A DNA stretch of 64,000 nucleotides from Bactericera cockerelli (Eukaryota; Arthropoda; Insecta; Hemiptera; Triozidae). Made by a program: the position numbers and the translations under genes. The notes under the pieces were generated by a model, which was not told the origin of the DNA, searched no databases, and saw only the letters and a list, made by a program, of their open reading frames with translations. Of the stretch, positions 1 to 12,561 are shown in pieces. The stretch spans positions 10,481,670 through 10,545,669 of the forward strand of contig CM044958.1 of assembly GCA_024516035.1 (NCBI GenBank), in the 5' to 3' direction. Numbering within the stretch: position 1 is the first letter of the stretch; every line of letters begins with the position of its first letter.

Positions 1-25
1 GAATTTGTTGCAATAACTCGGAGGG

Positions 26-270
26 CATCACATTTGCTCTGTATGTTCATCACATTTGCTCTGTATGTGCATCACATTTGCTCTGTCTGTGCATCATATT
101 TGCTCTGTGTGGGCATCATTTATGCTTTATGGGTGCATCACATTTGATTTGTGTGTGCGTTATATCTTCTCTGTGTGTGCATCACATTTGCCCTGTGTGT
201 GCATCACATTTGCCCTGTGTGTGAATAACATTTTGTTCTGTGTGATCATCATATTTGGTCTGTTCGTGAA
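26..270. repeat. 22-bp minisatellite
   Basis: About 11 head-to-tail copies of a degenerate 22-bp unit, core 'catcacatttgctctgtgtg'. The apparent 98-residue open frame across it (start near 56) is a by-product of the repeat. The array fades into unique AT-rich sequence after about 275. I see nothing else in 275-600. Confidence 0.85.
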
Positions 271-639
271 TTTTTTAGTCACTCTAGCTCGATATGAAAT
301 TTGGAACAGAGATTGTCCTCATATCATCGGCTGGTTGGAAATAACAATTTAACTTTAACAATTTTCAATTTTTTCCTAGTGAACAATTATAGGTAATCAC
401 AAAAAAGAAAAAGAATGCACAAATCATCCAAACAGATATCTGCAAAATGTAGTCCACAATGAATTTCAAAAATCAGAGATATAGAGTGAGAGTGGGGAAT
501 GAAAATATTAAGAGACAGAGATAACGGAAGGAAATGAGAGAGGGAGAGAAAGAGGAGTAGGATAGCTCAGGCAGTGTACCGTTCAGTCATACCTTTTGAA
601 TTCGGGTCAACAAGATTTTTTCTATCTCTTGTTTACATC

Positions 640-678
640 CTACCTCCCTCCTCTCTCTCTCTTTCTCTCCCTCTCTCT

Positions 679-725
<47 letters not shown>

Positions 726-1570
726 TCTCTCTCTCTTTCTCTCTCTTTCTCTCTCCCCCTCTCTTTCTTTTTTTACCTCTCTTAGCCGCTATAAAACTCT
801 ACACACAGTTTTCCTCTCCTTCCTATCACTTTTTTTTCTCTCAATATTGTGTACAGATTTCTCTCTCTTTTTTCCTGTGTTCTCTATTACAACTCTCCTA
901 TTATTTGTTTTATTTGTTTTCTTGTGTCTCTCAGTTTGTCCATTTCTTTTCTCTAACAAGTCTTCTATCTTCCCCTCCCTTGCTCTTTCTAATCTCTTTC
1001 TCTCTCTATCTCTCCCTCAATTTTTTCCTCTCTCTTCTCTCTTTTTCTCTCCCTCAATTTTTTCCTCACCTCTCTCTCTGTACCTCAATTTTTTCCTCTC
1101 TTTTTCTCTCCCTCAATTTCTTCCTCTCTTTTTCTCTCCCTCAATTTTTTCCTCTCTCTCTTTCTCTCCCTGAATTTTTTCCTCACCTCTCTCTCCTCTC
1201 TTGCTTCATCTCTCTTCTTCTAGCGAGATCTCTCTCAGCTTCTCTACAAACATCATCTAATATTTATACTCATTTTGTTTATCATCTGGTACTGGTACGT
1301 ACACGCTTCACTTTTCCATTTCTCTCTTCCTCAACATCTCTCATCATCTTTTCATTCTTACAGTAAAATATATCTCTCTTCACTTTTTTTCTTTTTAAAC
1401 TATATCTCTCTTTGCTCTTGTCTTTTTCAAATTTATCTCTTTTTGCTCTTTCTCTATTAAAATGTGTCTCCCTTCACTCTTCCTTTATTATTAAAATGTA
1501 TTTCTCTTCGCTCTATCTTTATTAATATGTATCACTCTCAGCTTTTTCTTTATTAAAAAGCATATTATTT
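640..1570. repeat. CT-rich low-complexity tract with a ~28-bp sub-array
   Basis: An almost pure pyrimidine stretch on the plus strand. Between about 1005 and 1190 it organises into a roughly 28-bp unit of the type 'ctccctcaattttttcc' plus CT filler. Open frames in this stretch encode only Ser/Leu/Phe-rich peptides and are not genes. Confidence 0.85.
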
Positions 1571-1900
1571 CACTCTTTTTTTTTCCGGTTTAACGGCGCT
1601 TTAACTAGGCGTTAGGCCTGTCGTTCACGCCGGATCCTCGAGTTATATTTTGGGGAATATGTTGGTGGCTTTGAGGAATGCTATGAGGGAGTCATTTCCC
1701 GACTGGTCGTCTAGCAAGGAGGGTATAGAAGGGAGAGAGACTCGATGGTGCTGAAGGTCCGGGCAAGCCATAATGTGTGAGGCGGATAGAATCTCACCAC
1801 ATTGGCAAGAAGGTCGGGGGGACTTAGTAAATAGGTAACTGTGTGTGAACATAGTATGCCCTATCCTCATTCTAGTAAGGACTATTTCTTCTGCCCGACA
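1571..1900 (-). pseudogene. 3' end of a LINE (Jockey/R1-type ORF2 C-terminus)
   Basis: The minus-strand frame ending at 1643 reads a peptide that starts 'MRIGHTMFTHSYLFTK' and continues with a Cys/His arrangement (C-x-C ... H-I-x-x-C-P). This is the C-terminal zinc-knuckle-like tail seen after the reverse transcriptase / RNase H region of Jockey and R1-type LINE proteins. Only about 75 residues plus a short 3' tail remain, and no reverse transcriptase core is present upstream (above 1900). It is a 5'-truncated dead copy. The family is clear from motif memory; the exact clade is not. Confidence 0.65.
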
Positions 1901-2497
1901 TCCTCTATTACTAGAATGCCATGGGTCAATTTTTGTATTTCACTCTTTATTTATGTTAAGTTTGCTCTTTCTTTTAAAATGTATCTCTCATATCTCTCTA
2001 TTACAATGTACGTATCTCCCCGCTCTTTCCTAAAATGTATTTATCTCTCTCTCTCTCTCTTGCCTGCTCTCTGGCTTTGTTACTTGCTTTATCCCTCACT
2101 CGGATCCTACTTAGCCTCAATATTGAATACCTACTTTGTATGTTAACTACCGACCTCGGTAGTTAGATGTAGATCGATGAGGAAGCGGACTCGTTGTGAA
2201 CGAAGTGAGTATTCCTTGAAGGAAGATTTATTTAATATCTTTTAAAAAAATACAAGAACATTCTCGTTATAAAAATCAGTCTTCAATGAATGAGAGCCCA
2301 GCTCCTTCATCAAAACCTTACGAGGTTTGTTTGAATGTTGTGCCTGATACTCGGAGAGATACAAAGTGAGTATGGTTTAACTCGAGCGACATGTTGTCCC
2401 TATCTAACTAAGTATTTACACATATAATATGTACGCAAAGCTATAAAAAATTTCGACCTATCATTTTTAGGGTATCTGTTCCATAATAGGTATTACA

Positions 2498-3384
2498 CAG
2501 GGTGAGCATAAAGTCTCACCCCACCCCCCGTAACTCGAGACTGGCTAAAAATAAAAGAAAACACAAAAACACGTATCCCTTCGATTTTAAGGGGATTAAT
2601 TTTCAGCCAAAAAAAATTTGCCTACACGGCCCCAGTCAGGCTGGGCAATCTGGGCATGGACGAACTTTAAAATCTTAAATAGAATGGTACGTCTTGTGGC
2701 ATATTGTTTTAATAGTCTCATTGAGAGAAGTTCATTACAATAAATTTCAGTGTGCTACGACTTACCGTTCTGGAGATACAGGGTCGAACGTCCTGCGTAA
2801 TATTCATATATTTTGACCTATAACTCGTTAACCGTAAATTCCAGAAAAATAAAATTTGTTGATAATAACTCCTAATGACAAGCCCTGTCAAAAAAGTTAT
2901 AACTCGACATACTCTGTTGATGTTAGTTTCTGGTTGGTTTCGTCAGCCAGCCGGACGAACAGCCCGAAAAATTTTAACGAAAAAACAAATCAAGTTTAAA
3001 CTTGTTCGAAAGTTCTTGAAATAAGGAGTTATTATCAACAAATTTCATTTTTCTAGAATTTACGGCGGTCACCGTTTTATAGGTCAAAATATATGGATAT
3101 TACGCAGGACGTCCGACCCTGTATCTCAAGAACGGAAAGTCGTAGCTCATTCAAATTTGTTGTAATGAACTTCTCTCAATGAGACGATATGCCACAAGAC
3201 ATACCATTCTATTGAAGATTTTAAAGTTGGTCCATGCCCAGCCTGACTGGGGCCGTGTAGGCAAATTTTTTTTGGCTGAAAATTAATCCCCCTAAAATCA
3301 AAGGGACACGTGTTTTTGCGATTTCTTTTATTTTCAGCCATTCTCGAGATACGGGGGGTGGGGTGAGACTTTATGTTCACCCTG
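2498..3384. mobile_element. Foldback element with ~380-bp inverted arms
   Basis: The left arm (about 2498-2880) starts 'cagggtgagcataaagtctc'. The right arm (about 3005-3384) is its inverted, slightly diverged copy ending in 'caccctg'. A spacer of about 120 bp separates them. Both arms carry the same internal landmarks, for example the 'ggccccagtcaggctgg' block and the 'gacctata' block. No transposase is encoded. It is a non-autonomous foldback/MITE-like element. The superfamily is unassigned; TA-rich flanks would fit a Tc1/mariner-like target. Confidence 0.75.
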
Positions 3385-3459
3385 TATATTGTTCTATACA
3401 TAATAACATATACTGCAGGGAATTCGCTGTATAGTTTTTGGACCACACCATGTTTCAAA

Positions 3460-3775
3460 GCGCACGAATAGCTCAGTCGTTAAGCAGTCGCTTGCCACGC
3501 AGAAGATCCCGGGTTCGAACCCCCACGCCGACAAAAAATTGTATTCAAAACTTGGTTACAGTTGCTTGTAAGGGATACCTTCCGGTGCGCTCGTGTTGAT
3601 CCAGCACCTAAATGGGAAGTTTGTGCCACTTCTCACCTATCAGAGAGAGAGAGAGAGGAGGCATACTACGGAATGGGCAGGCTACAACACAGACCACAAG
3701 CGTCTACAGTAGCTTCTCTATCATGGCTACGAAATAAAAAAGGTTGCGAAACACTTGTCTTTAAAAAAATGTTAA
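3460..3775 (+). mobile_element. tRNA-derived SINE (family A)
   Basis: The head resembles a tRNA: 'gaatagctcagtcgttaag' as an A-box region, a Gly-GCC-like anticodon arm 'cgcttgccacgc', and a B box 'gggttcgaaccc'. A constant body follows ('ttggttacagttgcttg', 'gatccagcacctaaatggg', 'agaccacaagcgtctacagt'). The same head and body recur near 14.2, 14.6, 20.6, 32.0, 53.4 and 62.9 kb. This shows a dispersed SINE family, not a tRNA gene. Confidence 0.85.
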
Positions 3776-3784
3776 GAAATTTCT

Positions 3785-4974
3785 AGTTACCCCTAAAAAA
3801 CGTATGTAAAATAGCCCGGTTCGGGCCATTTGGTTCTTAATTTTTCAACTATTTATCTCTTCTCTCACTCATCCCCACATCTTTCAATTTTCAAACATAT
3901 ACGTATGAAACACGTGTCATACATAGGTACATGGAGTTGAGAAAGCGTAATTACATTGCTCTTTCATGTAGGGTGTAAGCACGAAAACAAGAGTAAATAA
4001 CATGAATGCAAAGGGAACATGGCAAACTCAAACACAATTCAGAATGAGGGTTGAGAATACCCCCATATACAATTATACATGGGATCTACAATTCTACATA
4101 CACATCAGTTTATACTGTACAACTATTACTTCCGAGAAATTTCCAATATTATAAGAAATTGGTAGTATTGTGTTTGTTTTTGTAAAAAGTATTTATTATT
4201 TTTGCTCCGATTTAATTTTTTTCATATTTCTGGACGTTTCTTCTATTGTTTATTTTTGCAGTAATTCTCGAATTTAGATCAGAAAGTAATAAGTATACCA
4301 CTAGCGCGATGCAGCTATTTCGAGTCTCAGTAGCTAGTTCGAGCAAGCAAAGGACTCGTATTCTGTAGGTCCGTGCTTCGAGTACCGCACTAGCATCGGT
4401 TTATTTAAGTGTGATTTCGAGAAAATGAGGATGTATGAGAATGAGTAAATATTAATATTACGATTATCATAAAAGTCACAATCCTTTTTCTATCTACATT
4501 CATGAATTGTCTTGCTGCTAGAATATTAGAACTCACTAGTCCTAGTCAGGCAGTAGAAATAAGGCATATTATTATTATAATACTAGCCGTTTGCCCGTGC
4601 TTTGCAACGGGACTAAATTTCAAATTTACTAAGGCATGGCCGTACTGCTGGACAGCAATGCCTTTTTGAACTTTTTATAATTTTTCTGAACAAAGCGATA
4701 ATGGTTTTGGGGTGGTCAATTCTGAGACATTTTTCGCTATCTCTTACCGTTTTGGTAGTCCTTTTTTCTGTTTTAAATATATAGATTCATGTGGTTGAAT
4801 GGTCAAGACGGTGGTTTGAATTGGACATCCATGCAAAGAGTTGGAATATTGTTATGATCGTTTGGAAAGCCTTCTAAGGCCAAACCTCTAAACATAGATT
4901 CTGACACACAGGAAAACATTTTTGTTCAAACCTTAACACCTTAAACTTTCTGATATAAATTTTCTGTATGATCA
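3785..4974. other. Unassigned AT-rich stretch
   Basis: No coding signal. It contains fragments only: 4525-4575 matches the tail of the SINE at 34.2 kb ('cctagtcaggcagtagaaat'). Position 4585 onward begins 'actagccgtttgcccgtgc', related to the 'actagcgggctgtcgcccgc' repeat at 24.5 kb. Confidence 0.5.
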
Positions 4975-5332
4975 TGAGAGAGAGGAACAAGACACAGGAG
5001 TGAGAGAGAGAGACAGACAGAGGGGGGGAAGAGTGAGATAGAGAGAGAGAGAGAGAAATAGAGAAAGAAGAGAGAGAAATGAAGAGGAGAGAGAGAAAGA
5101 GGAGAGAGAGAGAATCAGGAGAGGGAGAGAGAGAAGAGAGAAAGAAAGAGGAGAGAGGAGAGAGAGAAAGAGGGAGAGAAAGAAAGAGAGGAAAGAGGAG
5201 AGGGAGAGAATGAGGAGAGAGAGAAATAGGAGAGGGAGAGAGTGAGAAAGAGGAAGGAAAGAGGGGAAAGAGAGAGAAGGAGGAGAGGGAGAGAGAAAGA
5301 GAGAAGAGAGAGGGAAAGAGGAGAGACACATT
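4975..5332. repeat. GA-rich low-complexity tract
   Basis: Purine-only on the plus strand for about 350 bp, with irregular GAGAGA/AAAGAGG phrasing. Ser/Leu-rich minus-strand open frames here are artefacts. The following 5333-5869 is AT-rich with no gene or recognised repeat. Confidence 0.85.
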
Positions 5333-5869
5333 GTATGAGCATGTAATATAGGAGGTAAACAAAGGAATGTGGTGAGTAGATAAGAAGAAAGGCCATAATT
5401 TAAATTGAAGCTTTTAAAAGGCTTTTACTGAACCGACAGTTTAATAGTGCGAACTCTAGCTAGATTTTGTGAGCTAGATTCCTGGAAGTTCTAAGTAGGG
5501 ATGGTGCCGAAAATCACGAGACGAGAAAAGACACTTCAATCGATCTTTTCTTTGATAGTTATGAATGTATAAAAAATAAACTATTCCAACTGAATAATAT
5601 CTAAACAAAAATATCAATATTGTCCAATTCAATTATCAATTTTTTAATTAAGTTTATTCTAAGTATTTATATTATATCTTAGTATAAGTTTTTGTTTGTA
5701 ATTAATTTACAAAAAATAAACATGGGTTAACCCCGTTAATATGTTAAAATCTAAAAAAAAAAAAAAAGTCTTATAATCAAAGAGAAAGATAATTAAAGGG
5801 TTTCTTCCAGCATAATATTGAGTTCAAAAATTTAATAAAGGCTGAAAAGGCAAAATAAATAGTAGGGGA

Positions 5870-5891
5870 AAGAGAGAAAGAGAGAAGAGAA

Positions 5892-5986
<95 letters not shown>

Positions 5987-5993
5987 GAATGAA
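5870..5993. repeat. (GA)n microsatellite
   Basis: Near-perfect GA dinucleotide run of about 95 bp (5897-5992) with a degenerate left shoulder. Confidence 0.95.
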
Positions 5994-6830
5994 GGCAAGT
6001 TGAAAGTTGTTAAACTTCTATGCCAAAATTTAAAAATTGAGTCAAAAGTAAGAAGAAGGAGAGGGGCGGGGATCTAAAATGAAATAATGGCGGTTAGGAG
6101 TATGAACAGACTTTTGATGACGTATAATTTATGTACATAAAATTATTAATTTTTTGCTGGTAAATTTAAGTGGCCACAGACATATCTTGTAAAGATATAG
6201 GATGCTATATATTGGCCGAGTTCCTATACTTTGCCCGTCCTGTAGTAAACTCTGATGGGTGATGAAAATTATTATAATACTCCCGTGGGCCAACGTAGGA
6301 TTCTCTTTTTAAAAAAATGTAATTTGGATATTATTTTTGTTACTCAAGAGTTTGACCCCAAGTGTTTTTGTATGAAAAGTTTCTTAATTACCTATGATTA
6401 TCATAATAATCACCACTTTCATCGCCATCCTAATCATCAATATCATAAATAGGATTCGGGAGTTCAGATACACAAGACTGTTCAGCATTTATTCAGGACT
6501 TGGTTACAAAAGCACCAAAATGACTACTGTTTACAAGTGCAGTTGTCTAATGTTATAAATGGATGGTTTTATTAAATATTTCTAATTCGAACCTCATAAC
6601 AAATAATTCCAGCACAGTTGTCTAATTCCAATACCTATCAGAGTCACAACGACTATGGATGTGTGTCTTGACTCGAATTCTTATAAGATTTACTTCACAT
6701 TCTCCACTCAGAAAAAAGCCATTATCATTATTATTATCTCACATTGTTTCCTTCACTGTGTCAATCGTGTCATGTATGTTCCATGTTCCTTTTAAAACGT
6801 CACTAGTAATAAGACTCACTCAAGCATGAT
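5994..6830. other. Unassigned intergenic sequence
   Basis: AT-rich, no supported gene, RNA or repeat family. Short open frames (for example from 6255) lack any recognisable domain or splice context. Confidence 0.5.
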
Positions 6831-6959
6831 GTGAACCAGAAGAATCTAATATCTTCCTCCTCCTCTTCTCCTTTTCCTTCTCTCTCTCCCCTCTTACTTC
6901 TCTATGTTTCTATCTCTTTATCCATAATACACTATTCCTCCAACTGTTCCTACCACTTC

Positions 6960-7177
6960 TCTATCTCTCTCTCTCTCTCTCTCCGTCCATATTACACTAT
7001 CCCCCCTCCTGTTCCTCCTACTCTCTCTTAACATTTCTCCTTTTACTTTCCATTCTTCCACTTTTCTATCTCTCTCTCTCTCTCTCTCCCTCCATATTAC
7101 ACTATCCCCTCCTCCTGTTCCTCCTACTCTGTCTTAACATTTCTTCTTTTACTTTCCATTCTTCTACTTTTCTACCC
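6960..7177. repeat. Two-copy tandem duplication (~108 bp) in CT-rich DNA
   Basis: Copy 1 (6960-7066) and copy 2 (7067-7177) share a CT run, then 'ccatattacactatcccc', 'ctgttcctcctactct' and 'cttttactttccattctt', with a few substitutions. No gene. Confidence 0.8.
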
Positions 7178-7334
7178 ATATCTTATTTTCTCGTCTCTTC
7201 CTCTTCGATCATTCTCCAATCATCTCCTCCACACTCTATTTCTTCCTATCCCACTTTTCTCCTCTATTCTTCTTTTGTCTCTCTTTTCTTCTGGTTCTAT
7301 CAAGAGACCGTTGATAGCAACTTGAATATTTATA

Positions 7335-7510
7335 CTTTCTTTTTCTGTCACTGAAGTTAAGCAATGTCTAGCGAGGTTTGGAGTGGCCATTCGAACATTT
7401 ATCCCGGCTTAACCCATGCTCTCGTTAATGTGGATATCCAGTTGGTAGGTTTTAAGAGAATGGGCGGTAAAGCCCCCTTCTTAATATGACCTTAGCAATT
7501 GAAAGGGACG
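7335..7510 (+). mobile_element. 5S-rRNA-derived SINE, diverged copy
   Basis: It contains 'tcactgaagttaagcaatg', matching the conserved 5S rRNA segment around the A box. This leads into the family tail ('cccggcttaaccca', 'aagcccccttcttaatatgac', 'ttgaaagggacgtt') shared with copies at 21.1, 26.4, 43.2, 50.9 and 63.5 kb. Confidence 0.65.
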
Positions 7511-7551
7511 TTGGAGCCAAAACATAACATTAACATAATCTTCTCCATCCA

Positions 7552-7645
7552 AAAGATAACATTCCTGAAAAGTACAACAATACATTTATAGGAACAGATA
7601 ACATTCCTGAAAAGTACAACAGTACTTATACATATAGGAACAAGA
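7552..7645. repeat. Two-copy 48-bp tandem repeat
   Basis: 'gataacattcctgaaaagta' followed by 'caaca' and a 'tataggaaca' end occurs twice head to tail. Confidence 0.75.
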
Positions 7646-7649
7646 GGGA

Positions 7650-10480
7650 GATCAAAGTATGTATTTTTTAATAAAACCATTATTAAAAAAAAATATCAGA
7701 TTTATTCATTCTATCGATCTTCTTTTTATTTTCTCTTTTTTACCTCTCTCTATCTGTCTCCTCAGTAGAGTATTTTTGGTTGCAAATTCCTCCCCTCCAT
7801 TTCTCACTACGTCACCCAGCATGTCATGCTGTCGCCTCAGCCGAAACGTATCGTCCTCTTGGGAGATTACAAAGCGCTGGAAATCTTCTGAAGTGGAAAA
7901 AAAAAAAACCAACAGATGATGAGATTTTTTGTTAGCATCTTAGTATACATTCTCACTCCATTTTCATCTCTCTCTCCTTCTCCCCCTGTTTATTATTCCA
8001 TGTACTTGTCATCACTTTTTCGTGTCCTTTTCTCTCTCCCACACTTTTGATTCTATGTATATTCGGGTCTGAAATATTTTTAACCTCTCTCTTTTTCTTC
8101 ACTCTCTCCCTTTCTCTTTTTTTTGTCTTTTATTTTTCCTTCTTTCTCTCCTATTTTTTTTATTACATCATATTTGACACTTTGGCTTTTGGGTCGCTCT
8201 CTACATTTTCTTTCTTTAAGGTGTCTATCCCGTTCTTTTTCTTTATTGCTATCTGATTTTACTTTGGATGGATAGTATCAAATCTAAGGAAATCGGAAGT
8301 AGATTTCCATCACACTACCGTATTTTCTCTCTGGCTGGCGATGTAGATCCTTTGGTTTAGAAAGTTCTGGATCAGCAATCACATGTAATGAATATCAGAA
8401 CATTTCAAAAACATTTTTTGAAATCCCTTGTTTCTAGCATTGTTTCTAGAAATTTTCAATTTAAATCCCTGTTACTTTTGTAGTCAAAACTCCGAACTGT
8501 AACCTCTCGTATGCTATAAGAACCTACCTACCTTTATTTCAAAGACATCAATGTTATCGGAAAACTATTTGAGAAATAATATTATCAAAATGATTCTCTG
8601 TATTTTACCTTTCAGAAGTAAAACTTTGCCAAACTGATGAAACTTGTACGCAAAGTTAACGTTAAAACTTCTGTCCTCAGAATAGATAGGAAAGATACTG
8701 CTATCGTATAATACAGGGTGGAGATTATAGCTGTTTCCCTAGACTCTAGCTCTAGAGTGATCTGGCAACAGGTGGTAACAATGAGAGGTACATTTTATTT
8801 CATTTTCTTTTCGATTTTTAGTTACCTTTTTTGAAGTACTACTGTTCACATAGTTTTTTGTTGGCATTTTCAACTGTTGGCATAGAAAAATTAATTTGAC
8901 TAAGGTGAACTTAATAATTCCCAATATTATAGTCTGCCTTAATTTTAGAAACTACGTAATATCATCATCATCATAGGGTGGCGTCATCGTAAACGATGGT
9001 AGCCAGACCGTGGAGGAATGACTCAGCACTTCTACCACTGTCTTTACAAGGACGCTAATAATTGACAAGGCCTCCAGAACCAAGCCAATGCTGGTCTACT
9101 CCCTGTTTACAGTCCCCCAGTCAGACTTTGCCAACGTGATTTGCAAAAGAAATGCCTACTTCATTTTCAGTATAAATCTGTCTCTTTTAAAATTTTGCAA
9201 TATGAAACTTCCAGGTAATTCTGAAACCGGTATTTTATTGAGTTTTAGTAAGTAATAATCATTTTACCCTGTACATTTTGTAAATATTTCATGTCTCTGA
9301 ATTTCGAGATTAAATTATGGTGAAAACATCAGCATTGCACAAATACTTTGTTACCCTTCTGAACATTGGATAACAAGTTAGAAAAGTTGGGTAAAAGTTT
9401 GACTGAAAAGTTATAAGATGTTGTCAAACAGATATAACTGCTAGTTCTACAAACTAGACCTCACTCAAAGTACAAAAATGAAAATAATTGCGGTGATCCT
9501 CAAACGCTAATGAAAATAATAATCTCTAACGCTGCACCGTTAGTATAACTCTCTATACTCTAATAATAGTTTAGCTAACATTAAAATAATAAATATTTGA
9601 AAAAATTGTAGACATGAGCTTTTAATACCAACAACAAGTGCTTGGTAGCCACAGTCATTGTCACGAACTTTAGCGTGTATTGAAAACTGTAAATCGTAAT
9701 CATTTTTGAGCACTGAGGTAAGCGCAAGTATTTAAAAAAAAGGTTATCATATAAAACCAGAATTAACTTCCACATTTCACACAATTCACAAACAAAAAAA
9801 CATACCCCCTACCGCTGGACCTTTTATCTACGATTTTAACTGAACCATGAACCAATCAACCAGTTGACTTAAATTCTCAAAAAATTAATTCGTGATTTAC
9901 GTAAAAAATATAAAAATGAAAATTCTCGTTCCACGAAATGTCAATCTTCCGCCATAATAGGGCAAGACAATATCTCCATTTTATACTTCGAAGAAAACCT
10001 GAATGAACCCTGAAAGTTTCCGCAATTCCCTAATTTTTCCAGTAAATAGGGTTATTATCACTAATTTTACTGTACTAAAAATTCTACTGGATTTAAGTAG
10101 TATAACAGTATACCGTATCTGTAAATGATAAGGCAATATGTTGTTCTGATAAAATAGGTGGGCACATAATATATGTACAAAGGAAGGTAGGTACATGTAC
10201 ATGGTAGCTCTACTCGTTCAGTCAATACATTGATGAGGGTTCTTTTACTTTTTGCAGAAGTCAAACTTCTAACCGTTCAAAGTCTAATCCTTTAATTTCC
10301 AATTATCGTGGAACTTTAACTTTTGGTCCCACCCTCTCTCTACCTTCTCTCCGTCGACATTTTAACTCTTCCTCCCTCCTCTCATCCTTACCTCCTTATC
10401 CAACGACTTATTCCAATCTTTCCTCTCTTCTATTTCTCTTAGTTAGTATCCTTTTATCTTCTTTTACGCTCAATTCCTCT
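7650..10480. other. Unassigned intergenic sequence
   Basis: CT-rich patches (7720-7760, 7960-8260) and AT-rich DNA. A short trinucleotide run (atc/cat) near 8960 precedes a roughly 200-bp GC-richer block (8975-9150) that may be a retroposed fragment. No reading frame in the stretch has a recognisable domain. Confidence 0.4.
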
Positions 10481-10489
10481 TTGTACTCT

Positions 10490-10670
10490 CCCTCCCTCTC
10501 TATCATTCTCTCTCTCTTTTTCTCTCTCCCTCTCTTTCTCTCTCTCTCTCTCTCCTTCTCTCTTCCTCTCTCCTTCTCTCTTCCTCTCTTTCTCTCTCTC
10601 CTTCTCTCTCTCCTTCTCTCTCTCCTTCTCACTCTCCTTCTCTCTCTCTCTCTCTCTCTCTCCCCTCACC
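10490..10670. repeat. (CT)n-rich microsatellite
   Basis: CT tract with regular 'ccttctct' interruptions. Arg/Glu-rich frames on the minus strand and Ser/Leu-rich frames on the plus strand come from the repeat. The CT-rich character continues to about 11100. 11100-11920 shows no gene. Confidence 0.9.
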
Positions 10671-11924
10671 ATCATGTAGTTTTTAATTGTTACTTGTCTG
10701 CGGTTAGCATTTTTTCTTTCACTCTGTTTAGCAATACCAATCTACTCTCTCTTTATCTCTTTTCTTCCCCCTCTCCTACCTTTATCTTCCACTATTCTTC
10801 CCCTCTCTTTGCTGCTTTTCCTATTTTTCCACATCTTCTCTTTCTATCCATGTTTCGCCTAATCATCTCTTACAAAATACGAAAAAAATATAAATTGGTA
10901 TCTACTTATGTATATTTTCTCTCTCTCTCTTCTCCTGGTCACTCTTTTTTTCCCTGTACAATATTTTTCTCTCTTTTTATACCCGTTTTTTTCCTCCTCA
11001 TTCTCTCTTTCTATTTTCCCTTGATACTCCCATACTTTTTTTTATCCATATACCTCAATTTCTCTCTCTTCCTTTTCTTACCTCGATTACATCATGTTAG
11101 GAACACCTGATTCTCCTTTTTTTCGTAGTGAACTTTGTTCAACCATCCATTTTTCATTGTTCGTTATTTTTCTTTATTGTTCCATACCTTTCTACATCTC
11201 TATCCGTTCTCCTCTGGCTTTCTCTTTCCTTATTTCCTTTATGATATCATAGCTCTCTTTCTCTTCCCGTCTTTCTCTCTCTCTTACTCATGGGTTAGGT
11301 CTGTGTTTGACTGAACAAATTAAAAATGCAACCTATTTCTCTTACACTGTCTGCTCCTGTTGGTCTCTTTAACGTTTGCAAAGTTGCAAACTGAACTTCT
11401 ATTTCATTAATGTCTCTCTCTTTCTCTATGTTCCCTATTTCTATGTCTCTCTTCTGCTTCATATAATATACGTATTGTGCAATTACCTAACAGTGCATTT
11501 TTTTCTGAAATGTTTTTATTTGTTTTACATTTATTATTAGAAAATACCAAGAACAAAATCAATTAATTCCTACTGAAGAACAGATACACTATTATGTGTT
11601 CGTATTTTTCACAGCTAATCTATTTCCAATAGTAATAATAATGATATTTTTTGTAGTTCTGGCATTCAAATACAGATTACCTATCTGCTGTTTGTCTGTC
11701 ACATACCTCTCTCTCCCTCTTTGCACTAATTAATTTACCGAACCTCAGTATAGCCTGACTGCTATAGATTGGTTCTATTAGTCCCAAGTACAGCAAAAAT
11801 TTAGTAAAGCGAGGTAGAGTAAATGCTATATCACCACGATTTTGATTAACACAAATAATATTATTTTAAATTAGGTATTAAAAAAAACTATATTTAAATA
11901 TTTTGTTTACCTAATAATAATAAT

Positions 11925-12115
11925 CTTTAGTGGAAGGTAACCACCAGGCGAGGTTCATGCTCAAAGCATTTTCTACCACCTAACCCTCAGAGTCTTATTA
12001 TTATGTGGTCACAAACTCAAATTAATGAGGAAAAATTCATGCATTGGGTGGGATTCGAACCAACGGATCCCTACGCTATCTGGATTACCAGACTAGCGTT
12101 TTAATTATATGTTTC
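11925..12115 (-). mobile_element. tRNA-like SINE (family C)
   Basis: On the minus strand a B-box-like 'ggttcgaatcccacc' precedes a body ending in 'ctttgagcatgaacc' and 'ggttaccttccact'. Copies occur at about 36.1 kb (minus) and 59.3 kb (plus), sharing the 'gtagggatccgttggttcga' head. Confidence 0.75.
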
Positions 12116-12234
12116 AAAACTCTCAGGATCGAGCAATTGCCTAAATCATTATCATATATTATTCCTCCTGAGACTAATTAATTTAAAAAGTTATCATATT
12201 TGTGTTTATCATTTTCATGATGTCACAAAACCTC

Positions 12235-12345
12235 AAACTTGCTTTACTAAATCTACGCTGAAACCGGGACTTGAACCACCGACCTCCAGGTTACAAGTCC
12301 GCCACCTTATCGATCAAGCTACTGAGGTTGGTTCCTGAGACTTAG
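12235..12345 (-). mobile_element. tRNA-like SINE (family D)
   Basis: The minus-strand head reads 'cctcagtagcttgatcgata', then a tRNA-like arm 'gacttgtaacctggaggtc' and a B box 'ggttcaagtcccggttt'. Copies lie at 38.7, 42.2, 50.8 and 61.3 kb. Confidence 0.8.
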
Positions 12346-12347
12346 GG

Positions 12348-12561
12348 TGGTATACAGAGTCCTCACAGTAGGGATGCCTGGGTCATTTGTCCCTTCAGCT
12401 GATTTTGTTATGCAGAGACGTTTGTTTAAAGCGTCTGTGCGCATGTGCAATCAGATGTTTCTTTAATAATAATTTTCAAGGTCGAAGTATTCCCTATAGC
12501 AAGCTCGGGACCACCCTACAGTGAACCCTATAGGGATTACTAAATCGTCTCTGCATACCAG
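12348..12561. mobile_element. ~214-bp MITE with short terminal inverted repeats
   Basis: It starts 'tggtatacagagt' and ends 'ctctgcatacca', a short inverted repeat. A second copy in reverse orientation lies at 40869-41082. The shared core includes 'ggatgcctgggtcatttgtc' and 'gcgcatgtgcaatcagatgt'. No coding capacity. 12562-12912 shows no other feature. Confidence 0.75.

Noticed and set aside
596..1366. Long Ser/Leu/Phe-rich open frames
   Set aside because: They are translations of pyrimidine tracts in several frames at once, with no domain, splice structure or composition of a real protein.
3460..3532. tRNA-Gly-like gene
   Set aside because: The acceptor stem does not pair, and the same head with the same non-tRNA body recurs across the window, so it is a SINE.
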